A stretch of 64,000 bases of DNA from Roseomonas marmotae (GTDB lineage: Bacteria > Pseudomonadota > Alphaproteobacteria > Acetobacterales > Acetobacteraceae), in the NCBI RefSeq assembly GCF_017654485.1, contig NZ_CP061091.1, forward strand, positions 1,067,501 through 1,131,500. The letters are read 5' to 3'. Numbering within the stretch: the stretch's first letter is position 1; each line of letters opens with the position of its first letter. Position numbers and translations under genes: made by a program. This document shows, one piece after another, positions 49,187 through 58,244 of the stretch. A model generated the notes under the pieces. The model ran no database searches. It was given only the letters and a program-made list of their open reading frames with translations, and was not told where the DNA came from.

Positions 49187-50470
49187 GGACGCCTCTAAAA
49201 ACCTCGCGGTTGACACGCTGAGCTGATTCAATGAGGTCAATCAGCGGAGGCAGTGGCGATGGCAGATCAGCCAGGCTTCTTCGATGTGGATGAGCGGTAT
49301 GCAACGCTCTCTGCCGCGGGCGATCCGCTGGAGCGCCTTGCGGCAGTGGTCGACTTCGAGATCTTCCGCCCCGTACTGGATGCGGCGCTGAAGCGGTCAG
49401 ATCGCGGCCGCGGCGGACGCCCACCGTATGATGCGGTGATGATGTTCCGCATCCTGGTGCTGCAGGCGCTCTACAGCCTCTCGGATGAGCAAGCAGAATT
49501 CCAGCTGCGGGACCGGCTGTCCTTCATGCGCTTTGCGGGTCTTGGCCTGCATCAGGCGGTGCCGGATGCCAAGACGATCTGGCTCTATCGCGAACAGCTC
49601 AAGCAGGCCGGTGCCATCGAGGGGCTGTTCCGCCGCTTTGATGAGGTGCTGGCGGCCAAGGGCTTTCTCGCCATGGGTGGGCAGATCATTGATGCCACCC
49701 TGATCGCCGCACCGCGCCAGCAGCTCACCATTGAGGAGAAAGCCACCATCCGCAACGGTGGCACGCCGGAAGGCTGGTCCCGTGCCAAGCGGGCGCAGAA
49801 GGACCGGGATGCGCGGTGGACGCTCAAGCGCGGCAGGACCAAGCCCAAACCAGAAGGCACGCAGCGCCAGGCCATCCAGATCGCGGTGCCCATCTTCGGC
49901 TACAAGAGCCATATCGGTATCGACCGGCGGCACGGGCTGATCCGCCGCTGGACAGTCACCGATGCCGCCCAGCATGACAGCCGCAGTTTTGTAGATCTGC
50001 TGGATCCCGAGAACACCGCCAGCCGCGTCTGGGCGGACACCGCCTACCGCACCAAGCGCAATCTGGAAGTGTTGGAGCGGCGCGGCCTGACCGAACGCAT
50101 TCAGTTCCGCAGGCCACCGCGGCGTCAACTTTCCGAACAGCAGGCGAAGGCCAATGCCTTACGCGCCCGGATCCGCTCCGGCATCGAACATGTTTTCGCC
50201 GCCCAGAAGCACCGTATGAGGCTGTTCGTCCGCACGATCGGCATCGCACGGGCCCAGGTGAAGATCGGCATGGCCAATCTGGCCTATAACTTCGCCCGCC
50301 TCGCCTGGCTCAGCACCCGAGCTGCGCCCGCATAACCCCACCGCGCCCACGAAGAGCGGCACCCGCCGCCCAAAGCCGGTGACCCAGTCGGGTCAGCAGG
50401 GGCACGTCATGACCTGAGGCGACAACCCTGTTCACGAAACCAGCACAGCGACGGGTACTTCGAGGTGTCC
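49187..50470 (+). mobile_element. IS5-family element inside IS701
   Basis: The element is about 1284 bp with imperfect inverted ends (GGACGCCTCTAAAAACC against GGACACCTCGAAGTACC) and a 4-bp target duplication AGCT at 49183-49186 and 50471-50474. Removing it and one AGCT restores the IS701 transposase frame exactly, which fixes the boundaries. Confidence 0.88.
49259..50335 (+). CDS. IS5-family transposase
   Basis: The 358-residue protein has the DUF772-like N-terminal domain (RGGRPPYDAVMMFRILVLQ, LSDEQAEFQLRDRLSFMRF) and a DDE core with GGQIIDATLIAAP, VWADTAYRT and IRSGIEHVFAAQKHRMRL. ATG 49259 has the SD GGAGG; GTG 49253 is the alternative. It appears intact. Confidence 0.93.
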   Translation: MADQPGFFDVDERYATLSAAGDPLERLAAVVDFEIFRPVLDAALKRSDRGRGGRPPYDAVMMFRILVLQALYSLSDEQAEFQLRDRLSFMRFAGLGLHQAVPDAKTIWLYREQLKQAGAIEGLFRRFDEVLAAKGFLAMGGQIIDATLIAAPRQQLTIEEKATIRNGGTPEGWSRAKRAQKDRDARWTLKRGRTKPKPEGTQRQAIQIAVPIFGYKSHIGIDRRHGLIRRWTVTDAAQHDSRSFVDLLDPENTASRVWADTAYRTKRNLEVLERRGLTERIQFRRPPRRQLSEQQAKANALRARIRSGIEHVFAAQKHRMRLFVRTIGIARAQVKIGMANLAYNFARLAWLSTRAAPA

Positions 50471-51118
50471 AGCTGGTGCCGCCGCAGGGACGGGCTCGTA
50501 AGCCAGTGCCGAACGAAGAGCCAGCAGAGGCGGAGAGGGTGTTGGCCTCGCAAACCTGGCGCCGCATCGCCTGGCGGCAGGGTACCAAGGGCGCATTGGC
50601 GGCCCGGTTCGCCGCGGCGCGCATCCGGGTGGGCGACGGCGCGGTTTGGGGCAACAACCGGCATCTGCCGGGTGATGAAGCCTGGCTGGTCGGCGAATGG
50701 CGCTCTAGCGGCGAGCGGAAGTACTATCTGAGCAACCTGTCCGCCGACACACCGCTGCGGGCGCTGGCGGCCACCATCAAAGGACGCTGGATCTGCGAAC
50801 AGGCGCACCAGCAGCTGAAGCAGGAACTCGGGCTCGGCCACTTCGAGGGACGGTCCTGGACAGGCCTGCACCGACACGCGTTGATGAGCTGCATCGCCTG
50901 TGCCTACCTGCAGCACCTCCGCCTCGCCGCGCACCGCCGGACGAGGCGGGGGGAAAATGCGGCCCCCAATGCCGGGCCCGCCACCCTCACCAAGCCTGCC
51001 CGCCGTGCGACGCGCCATTCTCGACCGCCTGTTCAGCCATCTCGTCACGCCGATCCGATGTCCGCACTGCCGACGCAGGTTCCTGTCACCTCATCATAAA
51101 ATGCCCAGGTAGTGCTAG

Positions 51119-51237
51119 AGGTTGTTATGGACCTATGGCCTGGCAACGATCAGGTTGCGCGGTATGACTGCCCGCAAGCCTTACCCGTCCGATGTGTCTG
51201 ATGAAGAATGGGCGCTGGTCGCGCCTTACCTGACGCT
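51119..51237 (+). mobile_element. Remnant of an IS5-like element, 5' end only
   Basis: From ATG 51164 it encodes TARKPYPSDVSDEEWALVAP and a few more residues, the standard N-terminus of small two-frame IS5-type transposases, then runs into the IS3 end at 51238. The rest of that IS is not found in the window, so it was lost by deletion. Confidence 0.75.
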
Positions 51238-51303
51238 TGACCTGCCCCCTTAGAAGTGGACCGCCAATGATGTGAGATTGGTGGACGCGGAGAGGGGCCG
51301 GAG

Positions 51304-51582
51304 ATGGCGAAGAAGCAGCACAAGCCGGAAGAGATCGTGGCCAAGCTGCGCCAGGTCGAGGTTCTGGTGGCGCAGGGCAAGACGGTGGCCGAGGGTGCCC
51401 GGGTGATCGGGGTCACGGAGGCGACGTACTACCGCTGGCGGTCGGAGTATGGGGGCCTGAAGCTGGACCAGGTGAAGCGCCTGAAGCAGCTGGAGCAGGA
51501 GAACGGCCGCCTGCGCAAGGCCGTGGCGGATCTGACGCTGGAGAAGCTGGTGCTGAAGGAAGCCGCCTCGGGAAACTTCTGA
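51304..51582 (+). CDS. IS3-family OrfA (element A)
   Basis: The 92-residue protein has the helix-turn-helix KPEEIVAKLRQVEVLVAQGK and VTEATYYRWRSEYGG, then the leucine-zipper-like KRLKQLEQENGRLRKAVADL. OrfA binds the IS ends and is normally fused to OrfB by frameshifting. Confidence 0.93.
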   Translation: MAKKQHKPEEIVAKLRQVEVLVAQGKTVAEGARVIGVTEATYYRWRSEYGGLKLDQVKRLKQLEQENGRLRKAVADLTLEKLVLKEAASGNF

Positions 51583-51605
51583 GCGCCGCGCGTCGTCGGG
51601 CGGCG

Positions 51606-52475
51606 GTGGGGCATGTCAGGGCGGCGTTGGGCGTCTCGGAGCGCTTCGCCTGCCGCGTGCTGGGCCAGCATCGCTCGACGCAGCGGCAGGCGCCAGGTCT
51701 GCCGGACGACGAGGCGACGCTGACGGCGGCGATCACTGGCCTGGCCCGGCAGTACGGCCGCTACGGCTACCGGCGGATCACGGCGCTGCTGCGGGTGGAG
51801 GGCTGGTGCTGCAACCACAAGCGGGTGGAGCGCATCTGGCGCCGTGAGGGACTGAGGGTGCCGGGCCGGCAGCCCAAACGCGGACGGCTCTGGCTGAACG
51901 ACGGCTCCTGCATTCGGCTGCGCCCCGAGCGTCCGCAGCATGTCTGGGCCTACGACTTCGTGGAGGACCGGACGCGCGACGGGCGCAAGCTCCGTATGCT
52001 GAACGTGGTGGACGAGTTTACCCGCGAATGCCTGGCGATCCGGGTGGCGCGCAAGCTGAACTCCTTCGACGTCATCGACGTGCTGACGGACCTGTTCATC
52101 GCCCGCGGCACGCCCGCGCATGTTCGGTCGGACAACGGCCCTGAGCTCGTGGCCAAGGCCGTGCAGAGCTGGATACACGGCGTGGGCGCGAAGACCGCCT
52201 TCATCGATCCCGGCAGCCCCTGGGAGAACGGCTACGTGGAGAGTTTCAACGGCAAGCTGCGCGATGAGCTGCTCAACGGCGAGGTGTTCAACTCGCTGGC
52301 CGAAGCCAGGGTGCTGATCGAGCAGTGGCGGGTGCACTACAACACCGCTCGCCCTCATTCCTCGCTCGGCTACAGACCACCCGCCCCGGAGGTGATCATG
52401 CCAGGAGAAGCCGGGCCCATGTCCCATCCCGGTTCCAGCGGTTCATCGACCCCGCCACTGCCCATGATCCACTAA
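51606..52475 (+). CDS. IS3-family OrfB transposase (element A)
   Basis: The 289-residue integrase-core (rve) protein has QYGRYGYRRITALLRVEG, the first Asp in VWAYDFVEDRT, the second in VRSDNGPELVAKAV, and Glu in GYVESFNGKLRDELLN. The true product is probably an OrfAB fusion, because coding-like sequence continues upstream of the first start in this frame and overlaps the orfA end. Confidence 0.92.
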   Translation: MGHVRAALGVSERFACRVLGQHRSTQRQAPGLPDDEATLTAAITGLARQYGRYGYRRITALLRVEGWCCNHKRVERIWRREGLRVPGRQPKRGRLWLNDGSCIRLRPERPQHVWAYDFVEDRTRDGRKLRMLNVVDEFTRECLAIRVARKLNSFDVIDVLTDLFIARGTPAHVRSDNGPELVAKAVQSWIHGVGAKTAFIDPGSPWENGYVESFNGKLRDELLNGEVFNSLAEARVLIEQWRVHYNTARPHSSLGYRPPAPEVIMPGEAGPMSHPGSSGSSTPPLPMIH

Positions 52476-52637
52476 AATCTTGCCCGGACCAGTCGATGGG
52501 GGCTGGTCACAATGTAAATCCTTGCTGCGGGCAGTTTCTCTGTCAACTTCGCCGACAAGTGGAGTGAACCCCTGAGGCTGGACCACTTGGCGCCTCGGAA
52601 CTGATACACTGGTTGGACCTTCCATCAGGAGAAGGTC

Positions 52638-53000
52638 ATGCCATCACGAGGCACCTACCGGCGCCATTCGCCGCAGTTCCGGCTTCAGCTGTGCCAGGAC
52701 ATCTGCAGCGGCGCCATTGGCCGCCGTGATGCGGCCCGGCACCATAACCTGTCGACCAACCTGCTGCAGCTCTGGCTAACCCAGTACGACCGGGGCGAAC
52801 TCAGCAGCGAGGAGGCGGAGGCCTCTATTGTCGACGAATACGAGGCCAGGATCGCGGCGCTGGAGCGCAAGGTCGGCCAGCTCACCATGGAGCTAGACCT
52901 TGCAAAAAAAACGCCGCGCCTGCGCCTCGTGAGCGACAACGAAAGCTCATCGATCATCACCGGCCCCAGGCCTGCTCCCTCCGAAGGGGCTGCCAAGTGA
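52638..53000 (+). CDS. IS3-family OrfA (element B)
   Basis: The 120-residue protein has an HTH region ([39 protein letters not shown]) and a coiled coil ([20 protein letters not shown]). An A7 run (CTTGCAAAAAAAACG region) near 52902-52910 is a candidate slippery site for frameshifting, though the present orfA extends past it. It overlaps orfB by 4 bases. Confidence 0.85.
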   Translation: MPSRGTYRRHSPQFRLQLCQDICSGAIGRRDAARHHNLSTNLLQLWLTQYDRGELSSEEAEASIVDEYEARIAALERKVGQLTMELDLAKKTPRLRLVSDNESSSIITGPRPAPSEGAAK

Positions 53001-53794
53001 TCGGATTGCCGCGCAGCACCTACTACTACCGGATGCAGGAGGGTGCTGCCGCGCTGACGGACAGCGAGCTGGAGGAGCTCATTGGCACCATCCAGGATGA
53101 GCGGCCCGGATATGGCTACCGCAGAGTGACGCATGAGCTCAGGCGCCGCGGCCATCATATCAACCATAAGCGTGTTGCCCGTGTCATGCGGACGAAGGGC
53201 TTGGGCATCAGGCCGCGGCGGCGCCATGTGCGCACCACCAACAGCCAGCACGACAGCCCAATCTTCCCTAACCTCTACCGCAATGTCATTCCGGCACAGC
53301 CGAACTTGGTATGGGTCGGCGACTTCACCTACATCCGTCTTGCCTCGGGGTTCTGCTACCTGGCTGCCATCCTGGACGCCTGCAGCCGCAAGGTGGTCGG
53401 CTATGCCATCTCACGCACCATCGATACCAACCTGGCGCTGGCGGCGCTGCGATCGGCAGTGGAGACCCGACATCCTCCTGCCGGATGCATCTTCCACACC
53501 GATCGGGGCGGGCAATACGCGAGTGAAGCCTACCGTCGGGCGCTGACCGAGGCCGGGCTGCGCGGCTCAATGAGTTCCGTCGGCAATCCGTACCACAATG
53601 CGCAGGCCGAGAGCTTCATGAAGACGCTGAAGGTCGAGGACATCTACATCGGTGGCTACGAGACGTTCCAGGACGTCGCGGAGCGTTTGCCGCGGTTCAT
53701 CGAGGAGGTCTACAACGCCAGGCGCCTCCACTCGGCGCTTGGCTACCGGTCACCCGAAGAGTTCGAACGTCAACTGGTCCAGCACGTGGCTTAG
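52997..53794 (+). CDS. IS3-family OrfB transposase (element B)
   Basis: The 265-residue protein has an HTH_21 region ([20 protein letters not shown]), and an rve core with [22 protein letters not shown] and [16 protein letters not shown], giving the D-D-E triad. It ends [14 protein letters not shown]. It appears intact. Confidence 0.95.
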   Translation: MIGLPRSTYYYRMQEGAAALTDSELEELIGTIQDERPGYGYRRVTHELRRRGHHINHKRVARVMRTKGLGIRPRRRHVRTTNSQHDSPIFPNLYRNVIPAQPNLVWVGDFTYIRLASGFCYLAAILDACSRKVVGYAISRTIDTNLALAALRSAVETRHPPAGCIFHTDRGGQYASEAYRRALTEAGLRGSMSSVGNPYHNAQAESFMKTLKVEDIYIGGYETFQDVAERLPRFIEEVYNARRLHSALGYRSPEEFERQLVQHVA

Positions 53795-53941
53795 TTCTGA
53801 CCCAGGGCGGTCCAGCCTCAGGGGTTCACTCCAACGCCGGGTCAGCTCTCAGCGAAAATCAACAGTCCTCGTCGCTTGCTGATCCATCAAACACCTCCAG
53901 CTCAAACTTTGCCTCTGGGTGTCCACGGAAGCCAAGGAAGA

Positions 53942-53986
53942 TCACAGCAGGCCAATGATCTGCTCTGCCGTGTAGCGCTTCTTCAT
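53942..53986 (-). pseudogene. Scrap of an IS3-family orfA
   Basis: On the minus strand, ATG 53986 encodes MKKRYTAEQIIGLL and then a stop. This is the characteristic N-terminus of IS3 (IS407-like) OrfA. The rest is missing or scrambled. It adds another former IS to the pile-up. Confidence 0.55.
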
Positions 53987-54057
53987 ACCCGCAGCCTCCC
54001 TCACAGAAGGCCAACTCTCTCACTTCGCGTGGGCCGAGTTCATGGGGGAAGGTTACC

Positions 54058-54861
54058 TTACATGCAGGTGACGGAACCGGCCGCCTGGACTGGCGGCTGC
54101 GCGGCAAGCATGATCGGGTTTGCGAGCGGAAGCTCGAGCGACCTCACCATCCTTTCAGTCCCGTTCTTGTACTTGAGGAAGTGGGGCGTCTGGATGTGCG
54201 CCTCATACGCCTCTCGGCCGGCGTAGACCTCCAGCAGCCGAACCTGCGAAGGGTCCTCGGCGTAGTGGACCGAGTGGAGCATCAGGACCCCCGGCTCCAG
54301 CCGGACCGAAGCTTCCTGTTCCTCGGTGAGCAAGGCTTTGTAGGCATCCATCTGCGTGGGATCGACGCCAATTACCGCGATGCGGACCATCAAGCCTTGC
54401 GCGACGGCCGGAGGGATGGTCCCTCCCTTAGCGCAGAGCAGGATCGGGTTGACGGGGACTAGCCTTTGCGACCTCAGCATCCGCTGAGCTGCGGCCTTGT
54501 ACTTGCGGAAGTGAGGCGTCCCGATGTGCGACTCGTAGGCTTCCTGACTGGCATAGGCCTCGAGCACGCGGACTTGCGTGGGGTCAGCGGTGAGTTGAAC
54601 GGCGTGCATCATCAGCACGCCCGGCTCGAGCCGGGTGGAGGCGTCAAGGTTTTCGGCGCCGACTGCCCTGAACGCGCCGAGCTGCGCGGGATCGACTTCC
54701 AGTTCCCAAAGCCGAGTTACCATGCCTTCAGAGCGCGGCGCGGGGGCGTTTTGCTCCACAGATCACTCGACAGTTTGCGAGCACGCTGCGACGGCGACTC
54801 CAAGCATGACAAGGAGCCCCAGCATCAGTGCCGACACATCGTTGATTCTACCTGCGTACAT
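54058..54861 (-). pseudogene. Double ABM-domain lipoprotein gene with an in-frame TGA after the signal peptide
   Basis: From ATG 54861 the frame encodes a lipoprotein signal (SALMLGLLVMLGVAVAAC with SQTVE after the lipobox), a TGA at 54763-54765, then continues in the same frame as two antibiotic-biosynthesis-monooxygenase repeats (TRLEPGVLMMHAVQL and VRLEPGVLMLHSVHY; TPHFRKYK and TPHFLKYK). The downstream part can restart at GTG 54759 or ATG 54723 (about 221-233 residues, cytoplasmic). ABM proteins are small quinol or cofactor-free oxygenases; the substrate is unknown. Confidence 0.75.
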
Positions 54862-54873
54862 CGCGGGCTCGGG

Positions 54874-55809
54874 TCAGAAGGTCAGGACAATACGGCCCCA
54901 CAGGCCGCCGGTCTCGAGCAGCCGGTGAGCCTCTACGGCCTGCTCGGCAGGAAGGGCTCTGGCAACTCGGAGCGTGATGCGGCCCGCGTCGGTCAACTCG
55001 CGAAGGCGATCGAGCGCGCTTCGATTGCGGGAGTAGTCGGGCACGAAAGTGCGTTCAGTGACGATCCCGCGCTCGGTTGCGAGCGGCGCGCCAGGAGCCG
55101 ACGTCACGATGCGACCGCCGTCACGAACCGCGCGCGCTACGGACACTACGATCCCCGCAGTGTCGACGAGTCCATCAACCCCTTGGGGTATCTCCTGGCG
55201 CACGAGCTCAGGGAAGTCGTCCCCTCGGGGAAAGACCATGTCGGCACCCAGTTCCTTCACTCTGTGCAGGTCGCCGGGAGCCGCGTCCGCTATCACGCGG
55301 AAACCGTCCGCCTTGGCCAGCTGCACGGCGTAGCCGCCGACTGCGCCGGCCCCGCCAACCACGGCCACGCTGCCGCCAGTCGGAAGCTTCAGAAGATCGA
55401 GCGCCATGCAGGCCGTCAGTCCGTTCATCGGCAGCGTGGCGGCTTCGACGTCCCTGGCGTTGGCTGGAGCGCGTACGACCGAGTCCGCGGGGACGACAAG
55501 ATAGTCGGCGTAAGCGCCGTGTGTCCCGGAGACGACGGCGATTGCGATGACGCGGTCGCCGACAACAAGATCGGTGCTGACGCCGTCGCCGATACGATCG
55601 ACCACGCCCGCCGCCTCCATGCCGGGAACATAGGGTGGCGCGGCGTCGGAGACGAAGGCCAATCCTTTGCGAACCATCGCATCGACCGGGTTGACGGTTG
55701 CGGCGGCCACGCGAATCCGGATCTCGCCCGACCGCACCTCCGGCAGGGGCAGGTCGAGAGCCTGCAGCACCTCGGGGCCTCCGAACTCGGACAATCCTAT
55801 GGCTCTCAT
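54874..55809 (-). CDS. NADP-dependent quinone oxidoreductase-like MDR protein
   Basis: The 311-residue zinc-free medium-chain dehydrogenase has a GroES-like N-terminal domain (MRAIGLSEFGGPEVLQ, TVNPVDAMVRKG, VPGMEAAGVVDRIGDGV) and a Rossmann domain (GGSVAVVGGAGAVGGYAVQL). It probably reduces quinones or enones with NADPH. It lies 12 bases upstream of the ABM gene on the same strand. Confidence 0.88.
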   Translation of the reverse strand: MRAIGLSEFGGPEVLQALDLPLPEVRSGEIRIRVAAATVNPVDAMVRKGLAFVSDAAPPYVPGMEAAGVVDRIGDGVSTDLVVGDRVIAIAVVSGTHGAYADYLVVPADSVVRAPANARDVEAATLPMNGLTACMALDLLKLPTGGSVAVVGGAGAVGGYAVQLAKADGFRVIADAAPGDLHRVKELGADMVFPRGDDFPELVRQEIPQGVDGLVDTAGIVVSVARAVRDGGRIVTSAPGAPLATERGIVTERTFVPDYSRNRSALDRLRELTDAGRITLRVARALPAEQAVEAHRLLETGGLWGRIVLTF

Positions 55810-55921
55810 GACGGCTTGTCTCCTCGATTAGGGCGCTCGGACAGCCGCGCCCGGTAACGTCGGACTGATTCCTGAGCCGCGCCCGCGACCCCGGGGAATG
55901 TCCCTCGCCCGGTGCGGTGGT

Positions 55922-56812
55922 TCAGCTCTTCCCGGTCGTTGTTTCATCCTGACGCTTCTTGCCGAACACAGGGAACATCCTCGCCTCGCCATAGTCGGTG
56001 CCGTCCCGGACGCTCCGCAGCGTATCCATGTCCGCATCGGAGATTGCGAAGTCGACAGCGGCGTTGTCGCGCATGTGCGCTGGGTTCACGGTCTGGGGCA
56101 GCGGTAGGAGCTCGAGTTGCAGGCAGTAGCGGATGCAGAGCTGCGGGACGCTCACGCCGTAGCGGTCGGCCATCGCCCGCAAGCCCGCATCCTTCAGCAC
56201 CGCGCCGTGCGCAACCGGCGAATAGGCCTCGACCAGGATGCCCTTCGAATTGGAATAGTCGATAAGGTCGAAGGGCGTGTTGCCGACATGCGCCAGAACC
56301 TGGTTCACCATCGGTGCGACGCTGCAGGTGGCGAGCAGGTTGTCGATGTCGGCCCGCTCGAAGTTGGAGACGCCGATCGCACGAAGCTTGCCGGCGCGAT
56401 ATGCACCTTCGAGCGCGCGCCAGGCCTCTGCATTGCCCTCGAAATAGTGCTTGCCCTCCCGAAACTCCGCCCAAGGCTGCGGACTGTGGATCAGCATGAG
56501 ATCGATGTGGTCGAGCCCCAGGGCCCGCAGCGATCCGTCGATGCGTTCCTGGGCGTCGGCATAGCTCTTGCTCTCGGCCGCGAGCTTGGTCGTGACGAAA
56601 ACTTGGTCACGCGGAACGCCGCTGCTGCGCACCCCTTCGCCAACCCTGCGCTCGTTGGCATAGGCCTGGGCGGTGTCGATGTGCCGGTATCCGATGTCGA
56701 TGGCGTCGCGTACCGCGCGGGCGGCGTCGTCGTCCCCGATCATCCAGGTGCCGAAGCCGAGCTTCGGAATGGATACCCCGTTGGCCAGGGTGAAGGTCTC
56801 TTCCAGAACCAT
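55922..56812 (-). CDS. Aldo/keto reductase
   Basis: The 296-residue (beta/alpha)8 NADPH oxidoreductase has the full catalytic tetrad: D46, Y51, K76 and H109 (YRHIDTAQAYANE, VTTKL, LMLIHSPQP). AIGVSNFERADI and PLPQTVNPAHMRDNAAV match the cofactor region. It belongs to the same minus-strand group as the MDR and cupin genes. Confidence 0.92.
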   Translation of the reverse strand: MVLEETFTLANGVSIPKLGFGTWMIGDDDAARAVRDAIDIGYRHIDTAQAYANERRVGEGVRSSGVPRDQVFVTTKLAAESKSYADAQERIDGSLRALGLDHIDLMLIHSPQPWAEFREGKHYFEGNAEAWRALEGAYRAGKLRAIGVSNFERADIDNLLATCSVAPMVNQVLAHVGNTPFDLIDYSNSKGILVEAYSPVAHGAVLKDAGLRAMADRYGVSVPQLCIRYCLQLELLPLPQTVNPAHMRDNAAVDFAISDADMDTLRSVRDGTDYGEARMFPVFGKKRQDETTTGKS

Positions 56813-56929
56813 GATTAGAGCCTTTCGATTTTAAAGGTTGCTGACATCGCGCACGATGGCCTCTGAAAGCGCCTGCTTCCGCGCCTGAGTCTTGTCGGGC
56901 CAGAGTTTCACGATCAGGTGCGGCACGGG

Positions 56930-57415
56930 ATCAGTCCCCGCCAACCGGGGCGAGATATTGCTCGTCGGTGACCTTCTCCATCCAGGTCACCGGCGAACCG
57001 TTCACCGACTCATGAATGGCGACGTGGGTATGGCCTCATGCTGCGTCGCGCCATGCCAATGCTTGTGCTTGGCTGGACACCACACAATGTCGCTAGTGCG
57101 GAACTCGAGCTTCGGCCCACCCTCCACCTGCGTCCAGCCCGCTCCTTCAGTGACGATCAGCGTCTGGCCCGTCGGATGCGTGTGCCATGCCGAGCGCCCA
57201 GCAGGGTCAAAGTGGACGATCGCACCATTCACGCGGGAAGGAGCCGGTCGTTGGAATTGACCGCTGACCGTGACCTTGCCGGTGCAGTACTCGGCGGCCC
57301 CTTCCACCGTCTTCATCTCTGCCTTTCGGGCGATATCTATCGTTCTTCCTTCCTTGGGTGATGCGGTCGCGGGAGCAGTCACAGGCGCTGCGAGTGCGAG
57401 TGGCAATCTGATCAT
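56930..57415 (-). pseudogene. Cupin-domain protein, frameshifted
   Basis: The frame from 57415 encodes a cleaved-looking N-terminus, VEGAAEYCTGKVTVSGQF, and the cupin metal site HFDPAGRSAWHTHPTGQT with PAKHKHWHGAT, then ends early at 57002. In another frame the expected continuation [20 protein letters not shown] follows and stops at 56930. One indel near 57025-57045 accounts for this. The family includes small mandelonitrile-lyase-like and quercetinase-like cupins. Confidence 0.75.
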
Positions 57416-57549
57416 GTTGCTGCCTCCTCGACCGTGTGCCTGGGAGCGAGGCCGATGCTGTAGATCTAATGCGGATCTCGCATCCCGATTAGCCCCCTCT
57501 CACGCAACGGACTGATGAGCGCTGCTCAACAATGTGCTATCACTCCCAG

Positions 57550-57694
57550 ATGCAGCTGAGCCGGGCCGACCTTGCCGACTTCGTCTACTTCCTGGCTGTT
57601 GCGAGGCATGGCATCTTCTGACGGGCAGCGTCGGAGATGGGTGTGACGACGTCCGCGTTGAGCCATGCCATCGCGGCGCTCGAGGCGCGGCGTG
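57550..57694 (+). pseudogene. LysR-type regulator remnant (HTH only, nonsense mutation)
   Basis: ATG 57550 encodes QLSRADLADFVYFLAVARHG, a TGA at 57619, then in the same frame RAASEMGVTTSALSHAIAAL and EARRG, a LysR helix-turn-helix. After about 57694 the similarity stops and NhaA sequence begins in another frame. It is divergent from the cupin gene, the expected place for the regulator of this oxidoreductase cluster. Confidence 0.75.
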
Positions 57695-58090
57695 GTGCCG
57701 ATCTTTGGCTTGGCGAATGCGGGCGTGCCCTTCCTCGGCCTGCCCATGGAAGCCCTGGCTGCGCCGGTCACGCTGGGTGTTGGGCTCGGGCTGCTGGTCG
57801 GCAAGGTGGTTGGCGTGCTGGGGTTCTCCCTGTTGGCCATCCGCCTTGGGTTTGCCGACATGCCTGCCTATGCCGGGCGGCTGCAGATGGCGGGAACGGC
57901 CCTGCTCTGTGGCATCGGCTTCACCATGAGCCTCTTTATCACCCTGCTGGCCTTTCCCGGTGACCCGCTTCTCCAGGCGGAGGCCAAGATCGGTATTCTC
58001 GCGGGCTCCTTCCTGTCCGGCTTGCTGGGCTACACCCTGCTGCGGGTCGCTCCGCAGGACTGGCCGGGGACCCCGTCTCGGCAGGCCTGA
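57665..58090 (+). pseudogene. nhaA: C-terminal fragment of an NhaA-type Na+/H+ antiporter
   Basis: From about 57695 the frame encodes VPIFGLANAGVPFLGLPMEA, APVTLGVGLGLLVGKVVGVL and QMAGTALLCGIGFTMSLFIT, the last NhaA helices, about 130 of some 390 residues. The 5' two thirds, with the ion-binding aspartates, are missing and replaced by the LysR remnant, so it should not function. Confidence 0.85.
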
Positions 58091-58244
58091 AGAACGGAAG
58101 CATCCAGCGTAAGGTCGTTCCTCGGACAGGGTGAGCAGCGGGTGGCTGCCACCCAGCCCGCCAAATTGGGCGGCGCTCGTCAATCAGGTGTCGCTAAGAA
58201 CCTGAACCACACGGCGCGTTGTGGGTCAGAGTGGCCAAGGCGGA

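Larger units (their letters stand above)
48477..51099 (+). pseudogene. IS701-family transposase, split by an IS5-family element
   Basis: 48477-49186 joined to 50475-51099 gives one 444-residue frame. Motifs are ARLGLGGHDQLQHFIASPAW, the first catalytic Asp in WLVIDDTALPKKG, VLADAGYGASAAFRQGL, WRRIAWRQGTKGALAARF and ICEQAHQQLKQELGLGHFEG. GGAGG precedes the ATG. The split destroys function. Confidence 0.9.
48412..51114 (+). mobile_element. IS701-family element, interrupted by an IS5-family element
   Basis: Perfect 17-bp inverted repeats (CACTACCTGGGCATTTT and its complement) border 48412-51114. The flanking tetranucleotide CTAG is present on both sides (48408-48411 and 51115-51118), the YTAR target typical of IS701. 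Without the IS5 insertion it is about 1.4 kb. Confidence 0.92.
51238..52509 (+). mobile_element. IS3-family element A
   Basis: The element is about 1272 bp. The left end reads TGACCTGCCCCCTTAGAAG and the complement of the right end reads TGACCAGCCCCCATCG. Two overlapping-frame genes have the usual OrfA/OrfB layout. No matching target duplication flanks it, suggesting recombination or deletion after insertion. Confidence 0.8.
52560..53833 (+). mobile_element. IS3-family element B
   Basis: The 1274-bp element has near-perfect inverted repeats, TGGAGTGAACCCCTGAGGCT at the left and its complement at the right. OrfA and OrfB are in adjacent frames. I see no clear target duplication. Confidence 0.85.

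Noticed and set aside
54763..54765. TGA as a selenocysteine codon in the ABM lipoprotein
   Set aside because: The codon lies between signal peptide and domain, not at an active site, and I saw no SECIS-like hairpin directly downstream. A nonsense mutation is simpler.
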